A stretch of 34,805 bases of DNA, taken from the NCBI GenBank assembly GCA_016183815.1, contig JACPDW010000043.1, positions 1 to 34,805 on the forward strand. Reading direction: 5' to 3'. The stretch comes from Flavobacteriia bacterium. GTDB taxonomy: Bacteria; Bacteroidota; Bacteroidia; Flavobacteriales_D; Crocinitomicaceae. Below, piece by piece: positions 25,467 through 33,777 of the stretch (position 1 is its first letter; each line of letters opens with the position of its first letter). Position numbers and translations under genes: made by a program. The notes below the pieces were generated by a model. It ran no database searches, had not been told where the DNA came from, and saw only the letters and a program-made list of their open reading frames with translations.

Positions 25467-25467
25467 G

Positions 25468-26691
25468 ATGGAAAAGTTACAACCAAAGTTAAGGTTTGCT
25501 GAGTTTGAAGGGAATTGGGAAAGTACAGAATTTAAAGATCTAGTAAAAATTAATCAAGGTTTACAAATTCCAATTTCCGAGCGCTATTTAACAAAAATTG
25601 AGGGATCACATTTTTACATTACAAATGAATTCTTAAAGTATGGTTCAGAAAAACAATATTTCATTAAAAATCCTACTGAATCAGTTTTGTGTGACGAAAA
25701 TGATATTCTCATGACAAGAACGGGTAATACAGGTTTAGTTGTAACCAATGTAAAAGGAGCATTTCATAATAATTTTTTTAAAATTAATTATCCATCATCA
25801 ATTGAAAAGAATTTTTTATTTTATTTTTTAAATCTTGATAAAACTCAAAATTTGATTAAAAGTTTGGCTGGTACTTCTACTATTCCAGACTTAAATCACA
25901 CTGATTTTTACAAAATTCAATTTGTTTATCCAAAAAAACAAGAACAAACCAAAATCGCAACTTTCCTTTCTTCCGTTGATGAAAAACTAAATCTTTTAAA
26001 AGAAAAGAAAGCCTTATTAGAAGAATACAAGAAAGGCATGATGCAAAAGATTTTTTCTCAAGAGATTCGTTTCAAAGATGAGCATGGAAAAGATTTTGCT
26101 GATTGGGAAGAGAAAAGTTTGGGAGAGATTGGTGAATTTCAAACAAGCAGTATAGACAAATTAACTAAACCAAATGAAAAAGAAGTTTTTTTAATTAATT
26201 ACATGAATGTTTACAGGCATGAAAATATTAATAATGAAACTGTAAAAACTTTTCAAGTTGTTACTGCTAAAGATTCTCAAATTGAAAGTTGTAATTTGGT
26301 AAAGGGTGATATTCTTTTTACACCCTCATCTGAAACTCCTGATGATATTGGTCACTCAGTTGTTATTTTTGAAGATTTAGACTCATGTGTATATAGTTAT
26401 CATCTTATGCGTTTTAGACCTAAAATCAAAATTGACATTTTATACTCACACTATTTTTGTAATAATAGTAAGGTTTTAAATCAGCTTGCAAAACTATCTA
26501 CAGGTAGTACAAGATTTACAATTTCAGTCAAATCTTTTTCTAGTGTTAAAGTTGATTTACCCTGTTTAGACGAACAAACTAAAATCGCCAACTTCCTTTC
26601 TGCCATTGATGAAAAAATAGAATTAGCAACGCAACAAATTGAAGATACACAAGAGTATAAGAAAGGTTTGTTGCAACAGATGTTTTGTTGA
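25468..26691 (+). CDS. hsdS: type I restriction-modification specificity subunit HsdS
   Basis: DNA-recognition subunit of the type I complex, 407 aa. Two target-recognition domains (about residues 10-150 and 215-360), each followed by a conserved helical spacer. The first spacer is EQTKIATFLSSVDEKLNLLK with EEYKKGMMQKIFSQEIRF; the second is EQTKIANFLSAIDEKIELA with EYKKGLLQQMF, an obvious internal duplication. The two domains differ in sequence, so the target is expected to be bipartite with unlike halves. The ATG is one base after the duplicated hsdM tail. Intact, with no phase-variation repeats seen. Confidence 0.95.
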   Translation: MEKLQPKLRFAEFEGNWESTEFKDLVKINQGLQIPISERYLTKIEGSHFYITNEFLKYGSEKQYFIKNPTESVLCDENDILMTRTGNTGLVVTNVKGAFHNNFFKINYPSSIEKNFLFYFLNLDKTQNLIKSLAGTSTIPDLNHTDFYKIQFVYPKKQEQTKIATFLSSVDEKLNLLKEKKALLEEYKKGMMQKIFSQEIRFKDEHGKDFADWEEKSLGEIGEFQTSSIDKLTKPNEKEVFLINYMNVYRHENINNETVKTFQVVTAKDSQIESCNLVKGDILFTPSSETPDDIGHSVVIFEDLDSCVYSYHLMRFRPKIKIDILYSHYFCNNSKVLNQLAKLSTGSTRFTISVKSFSSVKVDLPCLDEQTKIANFLSAIDEKIELATQQIEDTQEYKKGLLQQMFC

Positions 26692-26737
26692 AAACAAGTA
26701 AAAACTGCAAGATTTTGCGAGAATCTCACAGTATTGA

Positions 26738-26898
26738 TAAGTGTTTTGCACTATTAATAAGTGTTTTTCCTGAAAATTTTTAAATTTTAAGTATTTTTCA
26801 CTACTTGTAAGCATTTTTCATTATCTTTGTATAAATTGTTTTTCACAAAAAAGAATGAATTTTAAGTGTTCTACATCGATTTTAAGTACTTTTCAAGG
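26738..26898 (+). promoter_or_regulatory. array of six TAAG-type repeats around the fic promoter
   Basis: Six copies related to TAAGTRTTTTTCACTA start at 26738, 26758, 26788, 26808, 26863 and 26883: three pairs with exactly 20-bp pitch inside each pair, and 30 and 55 bp between pairs. Four copies lie upstream of or touching the -7 box; the last pair lies in the first codons of fic. Same-orientation repeats at two helical turns look like operators for a DNA-binding regulator. The regulator is unknown. Confidence 0.6.
26822..26829 (+). promoter_or_regulatory. -7 box of the fic-hsdR promoter
   Basis: TATCTTTG, a perfect TAnnTTTG element 25 nt upstream of the fic ATG and abutting the fourth TAAG repeat. 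This would let fic and hsdR be expressed independently of hsdM and hsdS. Confidence 0.6.
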
Positions 26899-28396
26899 AA
26901 GAAGCCTCCCTGAAAAAGCCTCGATTGTCGGCTATGCTGCTCTTATAAATTCCTATGACTTACAGGTTCCTTATCCTATTATTATTTCCATAATCAGTCC
27001 AAAAAATAGAAGATATCAAGTTGACGGATGGGCAGTATTTACACCAAGATATCAACCCGAAAATAATCTTTATGAACAACTTGTTTTTGCATTAAAATAT
27101 GAGGGGATTAACTTACTAGTTTTCAAAAAGCTTTTTGAAAAACTTCCACAAAATGAGATTATTGACTTAGTTCAAATAGAACCATTAGGACAGTATAGTA
27201 GAAAAATTTGGTTTTTGTATGAATGGTTGATGCAAACAAAATTACCCTTAGCAGATTTAAAATCAGGAAATTTTGTATTACTTGTTGATGAGAAAATACA
27301 ATATGCTGACAATTTTGTAAAAAGTTCAAGTCGCCATCGAATCAAAAACAACCTCCCAGGCACAATTGATTTTTGTCCTTTAATTTTTAAGACGCAGAAA
27401 TTAGAAAATTACATTCAACAAAATCTAGCAGAAAAAATTCAAACAAATATTAAAGGCATACGAAAAGATGTTTTACAACGAGCATCTGCTTTTTTGTTAT
27501 TAAAAGATTCTAAGGCTTCTTTCACAATTGAGGGAGAAAGTCCGAAAAGCAAACGAGCAAATCGTTGGGGACAGGCAATTGGTCAAGCAGGAGTGAAAGA
27601 ACTCTCCATTGAAGAATTGAATCGCTTACAAGAATTAGTGATTGAAAACCCACGTTTTTTAGAAATGGGTCTGAGAAAAAAAGGCGGCTTTGTAGGTGAA
27701 CACGACAGAGAAACTGGTGAGCCAATTCCAGATCATATTTCTGCAAAATGGCAAGATGTAGAAAAATTAATAAACGGATTAATAACTACATCTAAATCCT
27801 TAACGGAAAGCAACTATGACCCTATTTTGAGTGCAGCAGTTATCGCTTTTGGCTTTGTGTTCATTCATCCTTTTGAAGATGGTAACGGTAGAATTCACCG
27901 CTATTTGATACATCATGTGTTGGCTAAGAAAAACTTTGCAGAACAAGGAATTATCTTTCCAGTTTCTGCATCCATTTTAAATCGCATTGTCGATTATCGA
28001 AAAACATTGGAAAATTATTCTCTTCCTCTATTAGATTTTATTGAATGGAAAGAAATAAAAAATCACAATGTAGAAGTCTTGAATGAAACAATTGATTTTT
28101 ACCGTTACTTTGATGCAACCAAACAAGCAGAATTTTTGTACGAATGTGTGGAAGAGACGATCGAAAAAATTATTCCAGAAGAAATATATTATCTTCAGAA
28201 ATACGATGAATTTAAATCCTATTTGGAGAACGATTTTGATATGCCAGACTCACTTATTTCTCTTTTAGTTAGATTTTTAGAACAAAATGAAGGGAAATTA
28301 TCAAGACGTGCTAAGGAAAAAGAGTTTTCTGCCTTAACTGAAAATGAAGTACAGGAAATAGAATTGAATTTTAAGCATATATTTATAGAAGAATGA
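26855..28396 (+). CDS. Fic domain protein (predicted AMPylator) in the type I R-M locus
   Basis: A 513-aa protein. Fic enzymes usually transfer AMP from ATP to a hydroxyl on a target protein. The catalytic motif HPFEDGNGRIHR begins at His338 and is complete. Upstream, Ser222-Phe-Thr-Ile-Glu226-Gly227 fits the inhibitory helix motif (S/T)xxxE(G/N), so activity is probably autoinhibited in the class II manner. Residues 1-200 form an extra N-terminal domain (TFQGRSLPEKASIVGYAALI start, with VFALKYEGINLLVFKKLFEK), and a helical C-terminus follows the Fic fold. The stop overlaps the hsdR ATG (ATGA), so the two proteins are translationally coupled. It has its own promoter with an unusual repeat array. 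The target and the link to restriction are unknown. Confidence 0.92.
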   Translation: MNFKCSTSILSTFQGRSLPEKASIVGYAALINSYDLQVPYPIIISIISPKNRRYQVDGWAVFTPRYQPENNLYEQLVFALKYEGINLLVFKKLFEKLPQNEIIDLVQIEPLGQYSRKIWFLYEWLMQTKLPLADLKSGNFVLLVDEKIQYADNFVKSSSRHRIKNNLPGTIDFCPLIFKTQKLENYIQQNLAEKIQTNIKGIRKDVLQRASAFLLLKDSKASFTIEGESPKSKRANRWGQAIGQAGVKELSIEELNRLQELVIENPRFLEMGLRKKGGFVGEHDRETGEPIPDHISAKWQDVEKLINGLITTSKSLTESNYDPILSAAVIAFGFVFIHPFEDGNGRIHRYLIHHVLAKKNFAEQGIIFPVSASILNRIVDYRKTLENYSLPLLDFIEWKEIKNHNVEVLNETIDFYRYFDATKQAEFLYECVEETIEKIIPEEIYYLQKYDEFKSYLENDFDMPDSLISLLVRFLEQNEGKLSRRAKEKEFSALTENEVQEIELNFKHIFIEE

Positions 28397-31293
28397 CCAC
28401 CCAATCCGAACAAATACTAGAAAACAACCTCATTCATCAACTATCGTTAAATGGTTATGAGAAAGTAGTCATTAAGGATGAAAAAGACTTATTGGCTAAT
28501 CTCAAAACACAATTAGAAAAACACAATAACAAAACTTTTTCGGATTCAGATTTCAAACAAATCTTAAATCACCTTACCAAAACCAACAATGTATTTGAAA
28601 AAGCATTATTACTTAGGGATAAATTCGCATTCAAAAATGAACAAAACGAATTGGTGTATGTGGAGTTCATCAATATGGATTTTTGGTGTCAAAATCAATA
28701 TCAAGTTACACAGCAAATCACAAATGAAGGCACATATAAAAACCGTTATGATGTTACAATTTTAATCAATGGTTTGCCCTTGGTTCAAATCGAATTAAAG
28801 AAAACAGGTTTAGAATTAAAAGAAGCCTACAACCAAATTTCACGCTATCAAAAACATTCCTTTGGTGCAAATACGGGTTTATTTAATTTCGTTCAAATCT
28901 TTGTTATTTCTAATGGCGTAAATACCAAATATTACAGCAACTTTGGTAATAAAAAACCAGACTTCAAACAAACCTTTTATTGGACAGACGAAGACAACAA
29001 ACGTATTTCTAAATTAGAAGATTTTGCTAATACCTTTTTAGAAAAGTGCCACATATCTAAAATGATTACCAAGTACATCGTTTTACATGATACAGATAAG
29101 ATTTTAATGGTACTTCGTCCTTATCAATTTAATGCAGTAGAAAAAATAGTTAAAAAAGTGAATTCTGTTGGGAATTCTAATTTTATTGGAAAATCTGTTG
29201 GGACGCAATGCATTGCGTCCCAACAGAATAATAACGGTTACATTTGGCACACCACAGGTTCGGGCAAAACGTTAACTTCTTTTAAAGCAAGTCAAATCCT
29301 TTCTCAATTACCAAAAGTAGATAAGGTTGTTTTTAGTGTGGATAGACAAGATTTAGACTACCAAACTGCCAAAGAATTTAACGCTTTCAAACCCGATTGC
29401 ATTGACATGACAAACAACACAACATCGTTGGTAAATCAATTCAATGACAATAATAACAAGTTGATTGTTACAACCATTCAAAAGTTGTACAATGCCATCA
29501 CAAAAGAATACCATTTGAAAACAATGGACAATCTAAAAGATAAAAAGATTGTCTTTATTTTCGATGAATGCCATCGCAGTCAGTTTGGAGATACACACAA
29601 AAAAATCACGCAGTATTTTACCAATTACCAATTGTTCGGTTTCACTGGCACACCAATCTTTGTTGATAATGCACTTTCTAAAGCAAAAGTAAATCAAACA
29701 ACCGCAAGTTTATTTGGAGAGCTCTTGCACAAATACGTCATTACCGATGCCATCAAAGATGAAAATGTATTAAAGTTTTCAGTCGAGTACGTTGGTAAAT
29801 ACAGAGAAAAAGAAAACTCACAAAACGAAATAGATATTGAAGTAGAAGCCATTGATAAGCAAGAATTAATGGAAAGTCCTCAACGTATTGAGAAAATTTC
29901 GAATTACATCATTCAACAACATCCCATAAAAACCCAAAACAAAGAGTTTACAGCCATGTTTTGTGTTAGTAGCGTAGATAGTTTAATTAAATACATGGAC
30001 ACTTTCAGAAGACTTAAAAATGAGGGTAAACACAAACTAAATATTGCTACAATTTTCAGTTATGGTGCAAACGATGAACTGATTGAAATTGAATCCGATT
30101 ATGATGAAAAAGATTTCAATGAAGTTGCGGAGCCACAAGCCGAATATGGTTCGATGCACAAACGAGATAAATTAGAAGAATACATTATTGATTATAACAA
30201 AACGTTCAGTACAAAATTCACAACCAAAGACAGCCAATCATTTTACAATTACTACAAAGACATTGCAAAACGTGTCCGAAACAAGCAAGTAGATTTATTG
30301 GTAGTTGTCAATATGTTTTTAACTGGTTTTGATAGCAAAGCATTAAACACCTTGTTTGTGGATAAAAACTTAAAGTACCACGGTTTAATTCAAGCCTATT
30401 CTCGTACAAATCGTATTTTAGGAGAAAAGAAATCACAAGGAAACATTGTAGTTTTTCGTAACTTAAAAGAAGCCACAGACAAAGCAATTGCCTTGTTTTC
30501 AAATAAAGATGCTAAAGAAATAATCATCTTACAGCCATACAACAAGTATGTAGCAGACATCAATAAAGCGTATGAGGATTTACTTGCAATTGTTCCCACA
30601 ATTGAATCAGTTGACAGTTTACCAAGCGAAGTAGAAGAATTAGAATTTATCAAAGCGTTTAGAAACATCATTCGTTTGAAAAACATCATTTCATCCTATG
30701 TAGATTTTACATATGAAGACATTGATATGGAAGAACAAACCTTTGAAAATTACAAATCAAAGTATTTGGATCTATACGATAAAACAACACAGAAGAAAGA
30801 AAAAACTTCCATCCTTGAAGAAGTAGATTTTGAGTTAGAATTAATTCACCGTGACGATATTACCGTTGCTTATATTTTAGCTTTATTAGCAAATCTGAAA
30901 ACAACATCAGAAGAAGACAAAGCCAAAAAACAAAAAGAGATTTTAGACTTAGTTGCTGGAGAAACAAGACTAAGAAGCAAACGAGAATTAATCGAAAAAT
31001 TCATCATTGAAAACTTACCACACATTCCAGAAGAAAACATTGAAGAAGAGTACAACATCTTCATGACCGAAGAAAAGAAAAAAGCATTTCAAAAATTCAT
31101 CGATGAAGAAAAGGTAAACCCAATCAAATTTCAAAAAATTACAGAAAACTACCTTTTCACTTTACGCACCCCAAAAGCAGGAGAATTAATCGACACCTTA
31201 GAAAACCAACCATCAATCCTCCAACGTGAATTAGTCGGAGAAACGATTCTTTCTAAGTTTTTAAATTTTATTAATACGTTTTTTAGGGAGTAG
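28393..31293 (+). CDS. hsdR: type I restriction endonuclease subunit HsdR
   Basis: ATP-dependent translocase/nuclease subunit, 966 aa. The N-terminal endonuclease domain has Asp120 and Glu134-x-Lys136 (RYDVTILINGLPLVQIELKK), the PD-(D/E)XK site. The SF2 helicase has motif I HTTGSGKT (Lys292), motif II DECH (391-394) followed by RSQFG, motif III FTGTP, and the C-terminal motifs VVNMFLTGFDSK and IQAYSRTNRI. The C-terminal helical domain contacts HsdM. A 34-bp palindrome lies in frame at residues 268-278 (SVGTQCIASQQ), directly before the P-loop, with a partial repeat of its left arm ten codons earlier; the frame and all motifs are kept. The start overlaps the fic stop. Confidence 0.95.
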   Translation: MTTQSEQILENNLIHQLSLNGYEKVVIKDEKDLLANLKTQLEKHNNKTFSDSDFKQILNHLTKTNNVFEKALLLRDKFAFKNEQNELVYVEFINMDFWCQNQYQVTQQITNEGTYKNRYDVTILINGLPLVQIELKKTGLELKEAYNQISRYQKHSFGANTGLFNFVQIFVISNGVNTKYYSNFGNKKPDFKQTFYWTDEDNKRISKLEDFANTFLEKCHISKMITKYIVLHDTDKILMVLRPYQFNAVEKIVKKVNSVGNSNFIGKSVGTQCIASQQNNNGYIWHTTGSGKTLTSFKASQILSQLPKVDKVVFSVDRQDLDYQTAKEFNAFKPDCIDMTNNTTSLVNQFNDNNNKLIVTTIQKLYNAITKEYHLKTMDNLKDKKIVFIFDECHRSQFGDTHKKITQYFTNYQLFGFTGTPIFVDNALSKAKVNQTTASLFGELLHKYVITDAIKDENVLKFSVEYVGKYREKENSQNEIDIEVEAIDKQELMESPQRIEKISNYIIQQHPIKTQNKEFTAMFCVSSVDSLIKYMDTFRRLKNEGKHKLNIATIFSYGANDELIEIESDYDEKDFNEVAEPQAEYGSMHKRDKLEEYIIDYNKTFSTKFTTKDSQSFYNYYKDIAKRVRNKQVDLLVVVNMFLTGFDSKALNTLFVDKNLKYHGLIQAYSRTNRILGEKKSQGNIVVFRNLKEATDKAIALFSNKDAKEIIILQPYNKYVADINKAYEDLLAIVPTIESVDSLPSEVEELEFIKAFRNIIRLKNIISSYVDFTYEDIDMEEQTFENYKSKYLDLYDKTTQKKEKTSILEEVDFELELIHRDDITVAYILALLANLKTTSEEDKAKKQKEILDLVAGETRLRSKRELIEKFIIENLPHIPEENIEEEYNIFMTEEKKKAFQKFIDEEKVNPIKFQKITENYLFTLRTPKAGELIDTLENQPSILQRELVGETILSKFLNFINTFFRE
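29194..29227. repeat. 34-bp perfect palindrome inside hsdR
   Basis: Centred between 29210 and 29211. Half-site TCTGTTGGGACGCAATG with exact complement. It shares the 22-bp core GGGACGCAATG plus complement with the two RAYT-module palindromes; the next outer stem pair is changed on both sides (GTTGGG/CCCAAC instead of GTAGGG/CCCTAC), keeping the fold. The 10-bp segment TCTGTTGGGA also occurs 30 bp upstream at 29164-29173. Confidence 0.9.
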
Positions 31294-31403
31294 AAGGAAG
31301 AAGATAAAAATGTACAAAAAAAAATAAAATGATTAAATAAAAGTAAAATCTTTTAGAAAAATGAATGATGCATAAAAAACGTCACCAAATTTAGGAAAAT
31401 AAA

Positions 31404-31438
31404 AAACCCAATCAACTGAAAAACAATTAATTGGGTTT
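31404..31438 (-). terminator. terminator of the tRNA-Arg gene
   Basis: Arms AAACCCAAT (31404-31412) and ATTGGGTTT (31430-31438). On the minus strand the hairpin is followed by a T-run (plus-strand A-run at 31398-31406). It lies 9 bp past the tRNA 3' end. Read in the plus direction it could weakly serve hsdR. Confidence 0.75.
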
Positions 31439-31446
31439 GTTCTTTG

Positions 31447-31520
31447 TGACCTCGTCAGGATTCAAACCTGAAACCTTCAGAGCCGTAATCTGATGCTCTA
31501 TTCAGTTGAGCTACGAGGCC
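31447..31520 (-). tRNA. tRNA-Arg, anticodon ACG
   Basis: The 74-nt minus-strand cloverleaf folds fully: acceptor GGCCTCG/CGAGGTC (one G-U pair), D stem GCTC/GAGC, anticodon stem TCAGA/TCTGA with loop TTACGGC (anticodon ACG, expected to be read as ICG after deamination), five-base variable loop AGGTT, T stem TCAGG/CCTGA, discriminator A. CCA is not encoded. Unusual points: the T loop is TTTGAAT (U56 instead of the near-invariant C56) and the D loop has a single G (A at position 19), so the tertiary pair 19-56 would be A-U rather than G-C. Confidence 0.95.
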
Positions 31521-31540
31521 TTTTGTTCCTAATTAGACTG

Positions 31541-31572
31541 CAAATTTACGTTAATTATTTAATAAAATCAAA
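31541..31572 (-). promoter_or_regulatory. promoter of the tRNA-Arg gene (TTTG - N20 - TAAATTTG)
   Basis: Minus-strand -7 TAAATTTG (plus 31541-31548) with a TTTG -33 box (plus 31569-31572) at 20-nt spacing, 20 nt upstream of the mature tRNA 5' end. Confidence 0.7.
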
Positions 31573-31618
31573 ATAAAGTAGTGTAAATTTATTTTATTTA
31601 ACTCAAAAAAAGGTACTG

Positions 31619-32194
31619 TTATCCAAAAAGATTGATTTCAATATAATCAATTAATGAATGAATTACTTTAATATGAATTTCTTGGGCTCTATCGGCGTAT
31701 TTGGAATAAGGAGCACGTATTTCTAAATCAGCTAATTTTGCTAAAACACCACCGTCTTTTCCTGTTAAAACGACGGTTTTTAAACCTTTATTTTTAGCAA
31801 TTTCTATTGCATTTATCACATTTTTTGAGTTGCCAGAAGTTGAAATTCCCAAAAATACATCACCTTCATTTCCATGGGCTTCAATAAATCTTGAAAATAC
31901 AAAGTCGTAACCATAATCGTTTGCTACACAAGATAGATGACAAGGATCAGAGATGGATAAAGCGGCTAAAGCTGGACGATTTTCTTTATATCGACCACTT
32001 AATTCTTCTGCAAAATGCATTGCATCGCACATAGACCCACCATTACCACAAGAAATTATTTTCCTATTATTTTTTAAAGCATTTAGCATAATTTGACCTG
32101 CTTTTTCAATTTTTTCAAAGTTCTCAGAATTGTTAAATTTTTGCAAAATTTCACTTGCTTCAATAAAATGGTCTGCTATTTGTTTGTATTTCAT
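31619..32194 (-). CDS. gmhA: D-sedoheptulose 7-phosphate isomerase
   Basis: SIS-fold isomerase that converts sedoheptulose 7-phosphate to D-glycero-D-manno-heptose 7-phosphate, the first step of ADP-heptose synthesis for LPS. At 191 aa it has the normal length. Diagnostic runs: [20 protein letters not shown] (phosphate loop plus catalytic Glu64) followed by [60 protein letters not shown], and [13 protein letters not shown] with the catalytic His near residue 181. Cytosolic. No other heptose genes are adjacent, so it appears to be a single-gene unit under its own TATTTTTG promoter. Confidence 0.95.
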   Translation of the reverse strand: MKYKQIADHFIEASEILQKFNNSENFEKIEKAGQIMLNALKNNRKIISCGNGGSMCDAMHFAEELSGRYKENRPALAALSISDPCHLSCVANDYGYDFVFSRFIEAHGNEGDVFLGISTSGNSKNVINAIEIAKNKGLKTVVLTGKDGGVLAKLADLEIRAPYSKYADRAQEIHIKVIHSLIDYIEINLFG

Positions 32195-32208
32195 CGTTGG
32201 ATTTTTTT

Positions 32209-32216
32209 CAAAAATA
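32209..32216 (-). promoter_or_regulatory. -7 box of gmhA
   Basis: Minus-strand TATTTTTG, a TAnnTTTG match 14 nt upstream of the gmhA ATG. No clear -33 partner, and the A/T-rich context lowers confidence. Confidence 0.45.
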
Positions 32217-32259
32217 AAATATTTTATCTAAAGAGCGAAATCATTTCAACAAAACTTAG

Positions 32260-32267
32260 TATATTTG
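32260..32267 (+). promoter_or_regulatory. -7 box of the 32298-32720 gene
   Basis: TATATTTG, perfect TAnnTTTG, 30 nt upstream of the ATG at 32298. It overlaps the TTG at 32265 where the longest open frame begins, ruling that start out. Confidence 0.6.
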
Positions 32268-32297
32268 AAACCGAGGAAACTCATAATATTGTATAAT

Positions 32298-32720
32298 ATG
32301 AAGAAATTTTTACTATTAAACTTATTGTTAATAAGCTGTTTAACTATTTTTTCTCAGCAAGATTGTTTTAAAAGATTAGAAGAAGCATTTAAAAAAAGAG
32401 GTGCTTATTCTGTTGCTGATGACATGCATAGAAATGTAATTGTAAGTTATTTTGAAACAGAAGGATCAAATTGTATTGCTGGTAAAGCTAGAGTAGAAAA
32501 TGGAACAGTTGTTTCCATCTTTTTGCAATATAAAGACGATACTTATGAATTAATGGACAAAAAATTCTATAACGCGGCTAAAATGCCACCAAAAGTTGAA
32601 AATGGTATCTCAGAAATGATTTATACAATAGATGGTGAAAAATTAAGAGTAGTATTTATCGATAAACTCAAACCCAAAGCAAAACAATTTAAAGAAGTTG
32701 CTTTACCAGATGATTTGTAA
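32298..32720 (+). CDS. small secreted protein, function unknown
   Basis: A 140-aa exported protein starting MKKFLLLNLLLISCLTIFSQ, a signal peptide with a possible lipobox (LISC) but more likely cleaved after FSQ. The mature part is about 120 residues: an N-terminal helix (FKRLEEAFKKRGAYSVADDM), then beta-rich segments (VIVSYFETEGSNCIAGKARV; VVSIFLQYKDDTYELMDKKF). Two Cys in the mature protein (QDCF and SNCIAG) could form a disulfide. No recognised domain or sorting signal. Flanked by gmhA on the other strand and a response regulator 277 bp downstream, neither suggesting a role. Confidence 0.75.
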   Translation: MKKFLLLNLLLISCLTIFSQQDCFKRLEEAFKKRGAYSVADDMHRNVIVSYFETEGSNCIAGKARVENGTVVSIFLQYKDDTYELMDKKFYNAAKMPPKVENGISEMIYTIDGEKLRVVFIDKLKPKAKQFKEVALPDDL

Positions 32721-32944
32721 TTTTTTTTTCATTGATTTTAAATAAATCTATTTTTAATCATTGTTTAATATGCTTAAGAGTGTTGTTTTGTGAACAATTG
32801 GTACAACATGAATTCTTATATATTATTATCAAAATAAAAAATTGCCTTTTCTAATTTATAATTAATTTAAATTCAGTTTTATTAGTAAATGTAAACAGCA
32901 TTTAACTCGCTGAATTTATCATTTTACTATATTTTAAATTTTTT

Positions 32945-32976
32945 TTTGTTAATAATAATTTACTTTACTATATTCG
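32945..32976 (+). promoter_or_regulatory. promoter of the LytTR regulator-sensor pair
   Basis: TTTG (32945-32948), 20-nt spacer, TATATTCG (32969-32976; one mismatch to TAnnTTTG), 21 nt upstream of the regulator ATG. The rest of the 32721-32997 gap is A/T-rich, and I see nothing else in it. Confidence 0.5.
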
Positions 32977-32997
32977 TGCAAATATAAATAAATCAAA

Positions 32998-33777
32998 ATG
33001 AACCTTAGAGCAATTATTATAGATGATGAAGAGTTAGCTAGAAAAAATTTAAAACTTTTAATTGAAGAATTTTGTCCTGATATTGAGGTGATTGGAGAAG
33101 CAAGTGGTAAAGATCAAGCAAAAGTGATAATCGAAAGCTCTCAACCTGATGTACTATTTTTAGATATAAGAATGCCCTCAGGAGCTGAAGGCTTTGAATT
33201 ATTAGAAGAGATAGAAAATAAAAAATTTTTCGTGGTTTTTGTTACTGCCTTTAAAGATTATGCCATTAAAGCATTTAATGCTAGTGCTGTTTATTATCTT
33301 TTGAAACCCATCGATATTGACGAGTTGAAAATCTCAGTCGAAAAAATCTTAGAAGCAAAAAAAGTTTTTAATGAATATCCTGATAATTACATAGCATATT
33401 TTAGATCACTCAAAGATTTGTCCCAAAGTTTGTTACACAATAAACCAAGTGGAAGAATTGCTATTAGTCACACAAAAGGTTTAAAAATTGTAGAAGAAAA
33501 AAATATTACCCATTTAGAGGCAAGTGGAAATTGTACAACCATTTATTTTAGTGATGGTACAAGGTATTTGGATACAAGAACCTTAAAAATTTATGAACAT
33601 ATATTAAATCCAAACCTTTTTTTTAGAGTACACAAATCTCATATATTAAACCTTAATTTTTTGACAGACTATTTAAGTGAAGACGGTCATTTTGCTGTTT
33701 TAAAAGGGGGGTTAAAGATTCCAGTTGCGAGAAATAGAGTGAGTGAATTTGTAAAACAATTGAAAACACAAGGATGA
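32998..33777 (+). CDS. LytTR-family response regulator
   Basis: A 259-aa two-component transcription regulator. Receiver domain (1-125): acidic pocket Asp9-Asp10, phospho-acceptor Asp56 in VLFLDIRMP, the conserved Thr in VFVTAF, and Lys in LLKPIDIDEL. C-terminal LytTR DNA-binding domain (about 155-257): RIAISHTKGLKIVEEKNITH, LEASGNCTTIYF, FFRVHKSHILNLNFL, and the end KIPVARNRVSEF. This AlgR/AgrA/LytR class is the common partner of sensor kinases of the LytS/His_kinase type. Its stop overlaps the next gene's ATG (ATGA at 33774-33777), so regulator and sensor are made together. Confidence 0.95.
   Translation: MNLRAIIIDDEELARKNLKLLIEEFCPDIEVIGEASGKDQAKVIIESSQPDVLFLDIRMPSGAEGFELLEEIENKKFFVVFVTAFKDYAIKAFNASAVYYLLKPIDIDELKISVEKILEAKKVFNEYPDNYIAYFRSLKDLSQSLLHNKPSGRIAISHTKGLKIVEEKNITHLEASGNCTTIYFSDGTRYLDTRTLKIYEHILNPNLFFRVHKSHILNLNFLTDYLSEDGHFAVLKGGLKIPVARNRVSEFVKQLKTQG

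Larger units (their letters stand above)
25131..25467. other. gene-free tail of the RAYT module
   Basis: Between the RAYT stop and hsdS. It holds a decayed REP-like fold-back (25158-25178), GTTTC/GGTTCC-type degenerate repeats (about 25240-25286), two 18-bp units, the 48-bp palindrome, and the right copy of the hsdM 3' end preceded by a 12-codon mini-frame (25428-25466, MKSNKLNIKTPF). An open frame crossing these repeats on the plus strand looks like read-through of the repeats rather than a gene. Confidence 0.6.
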
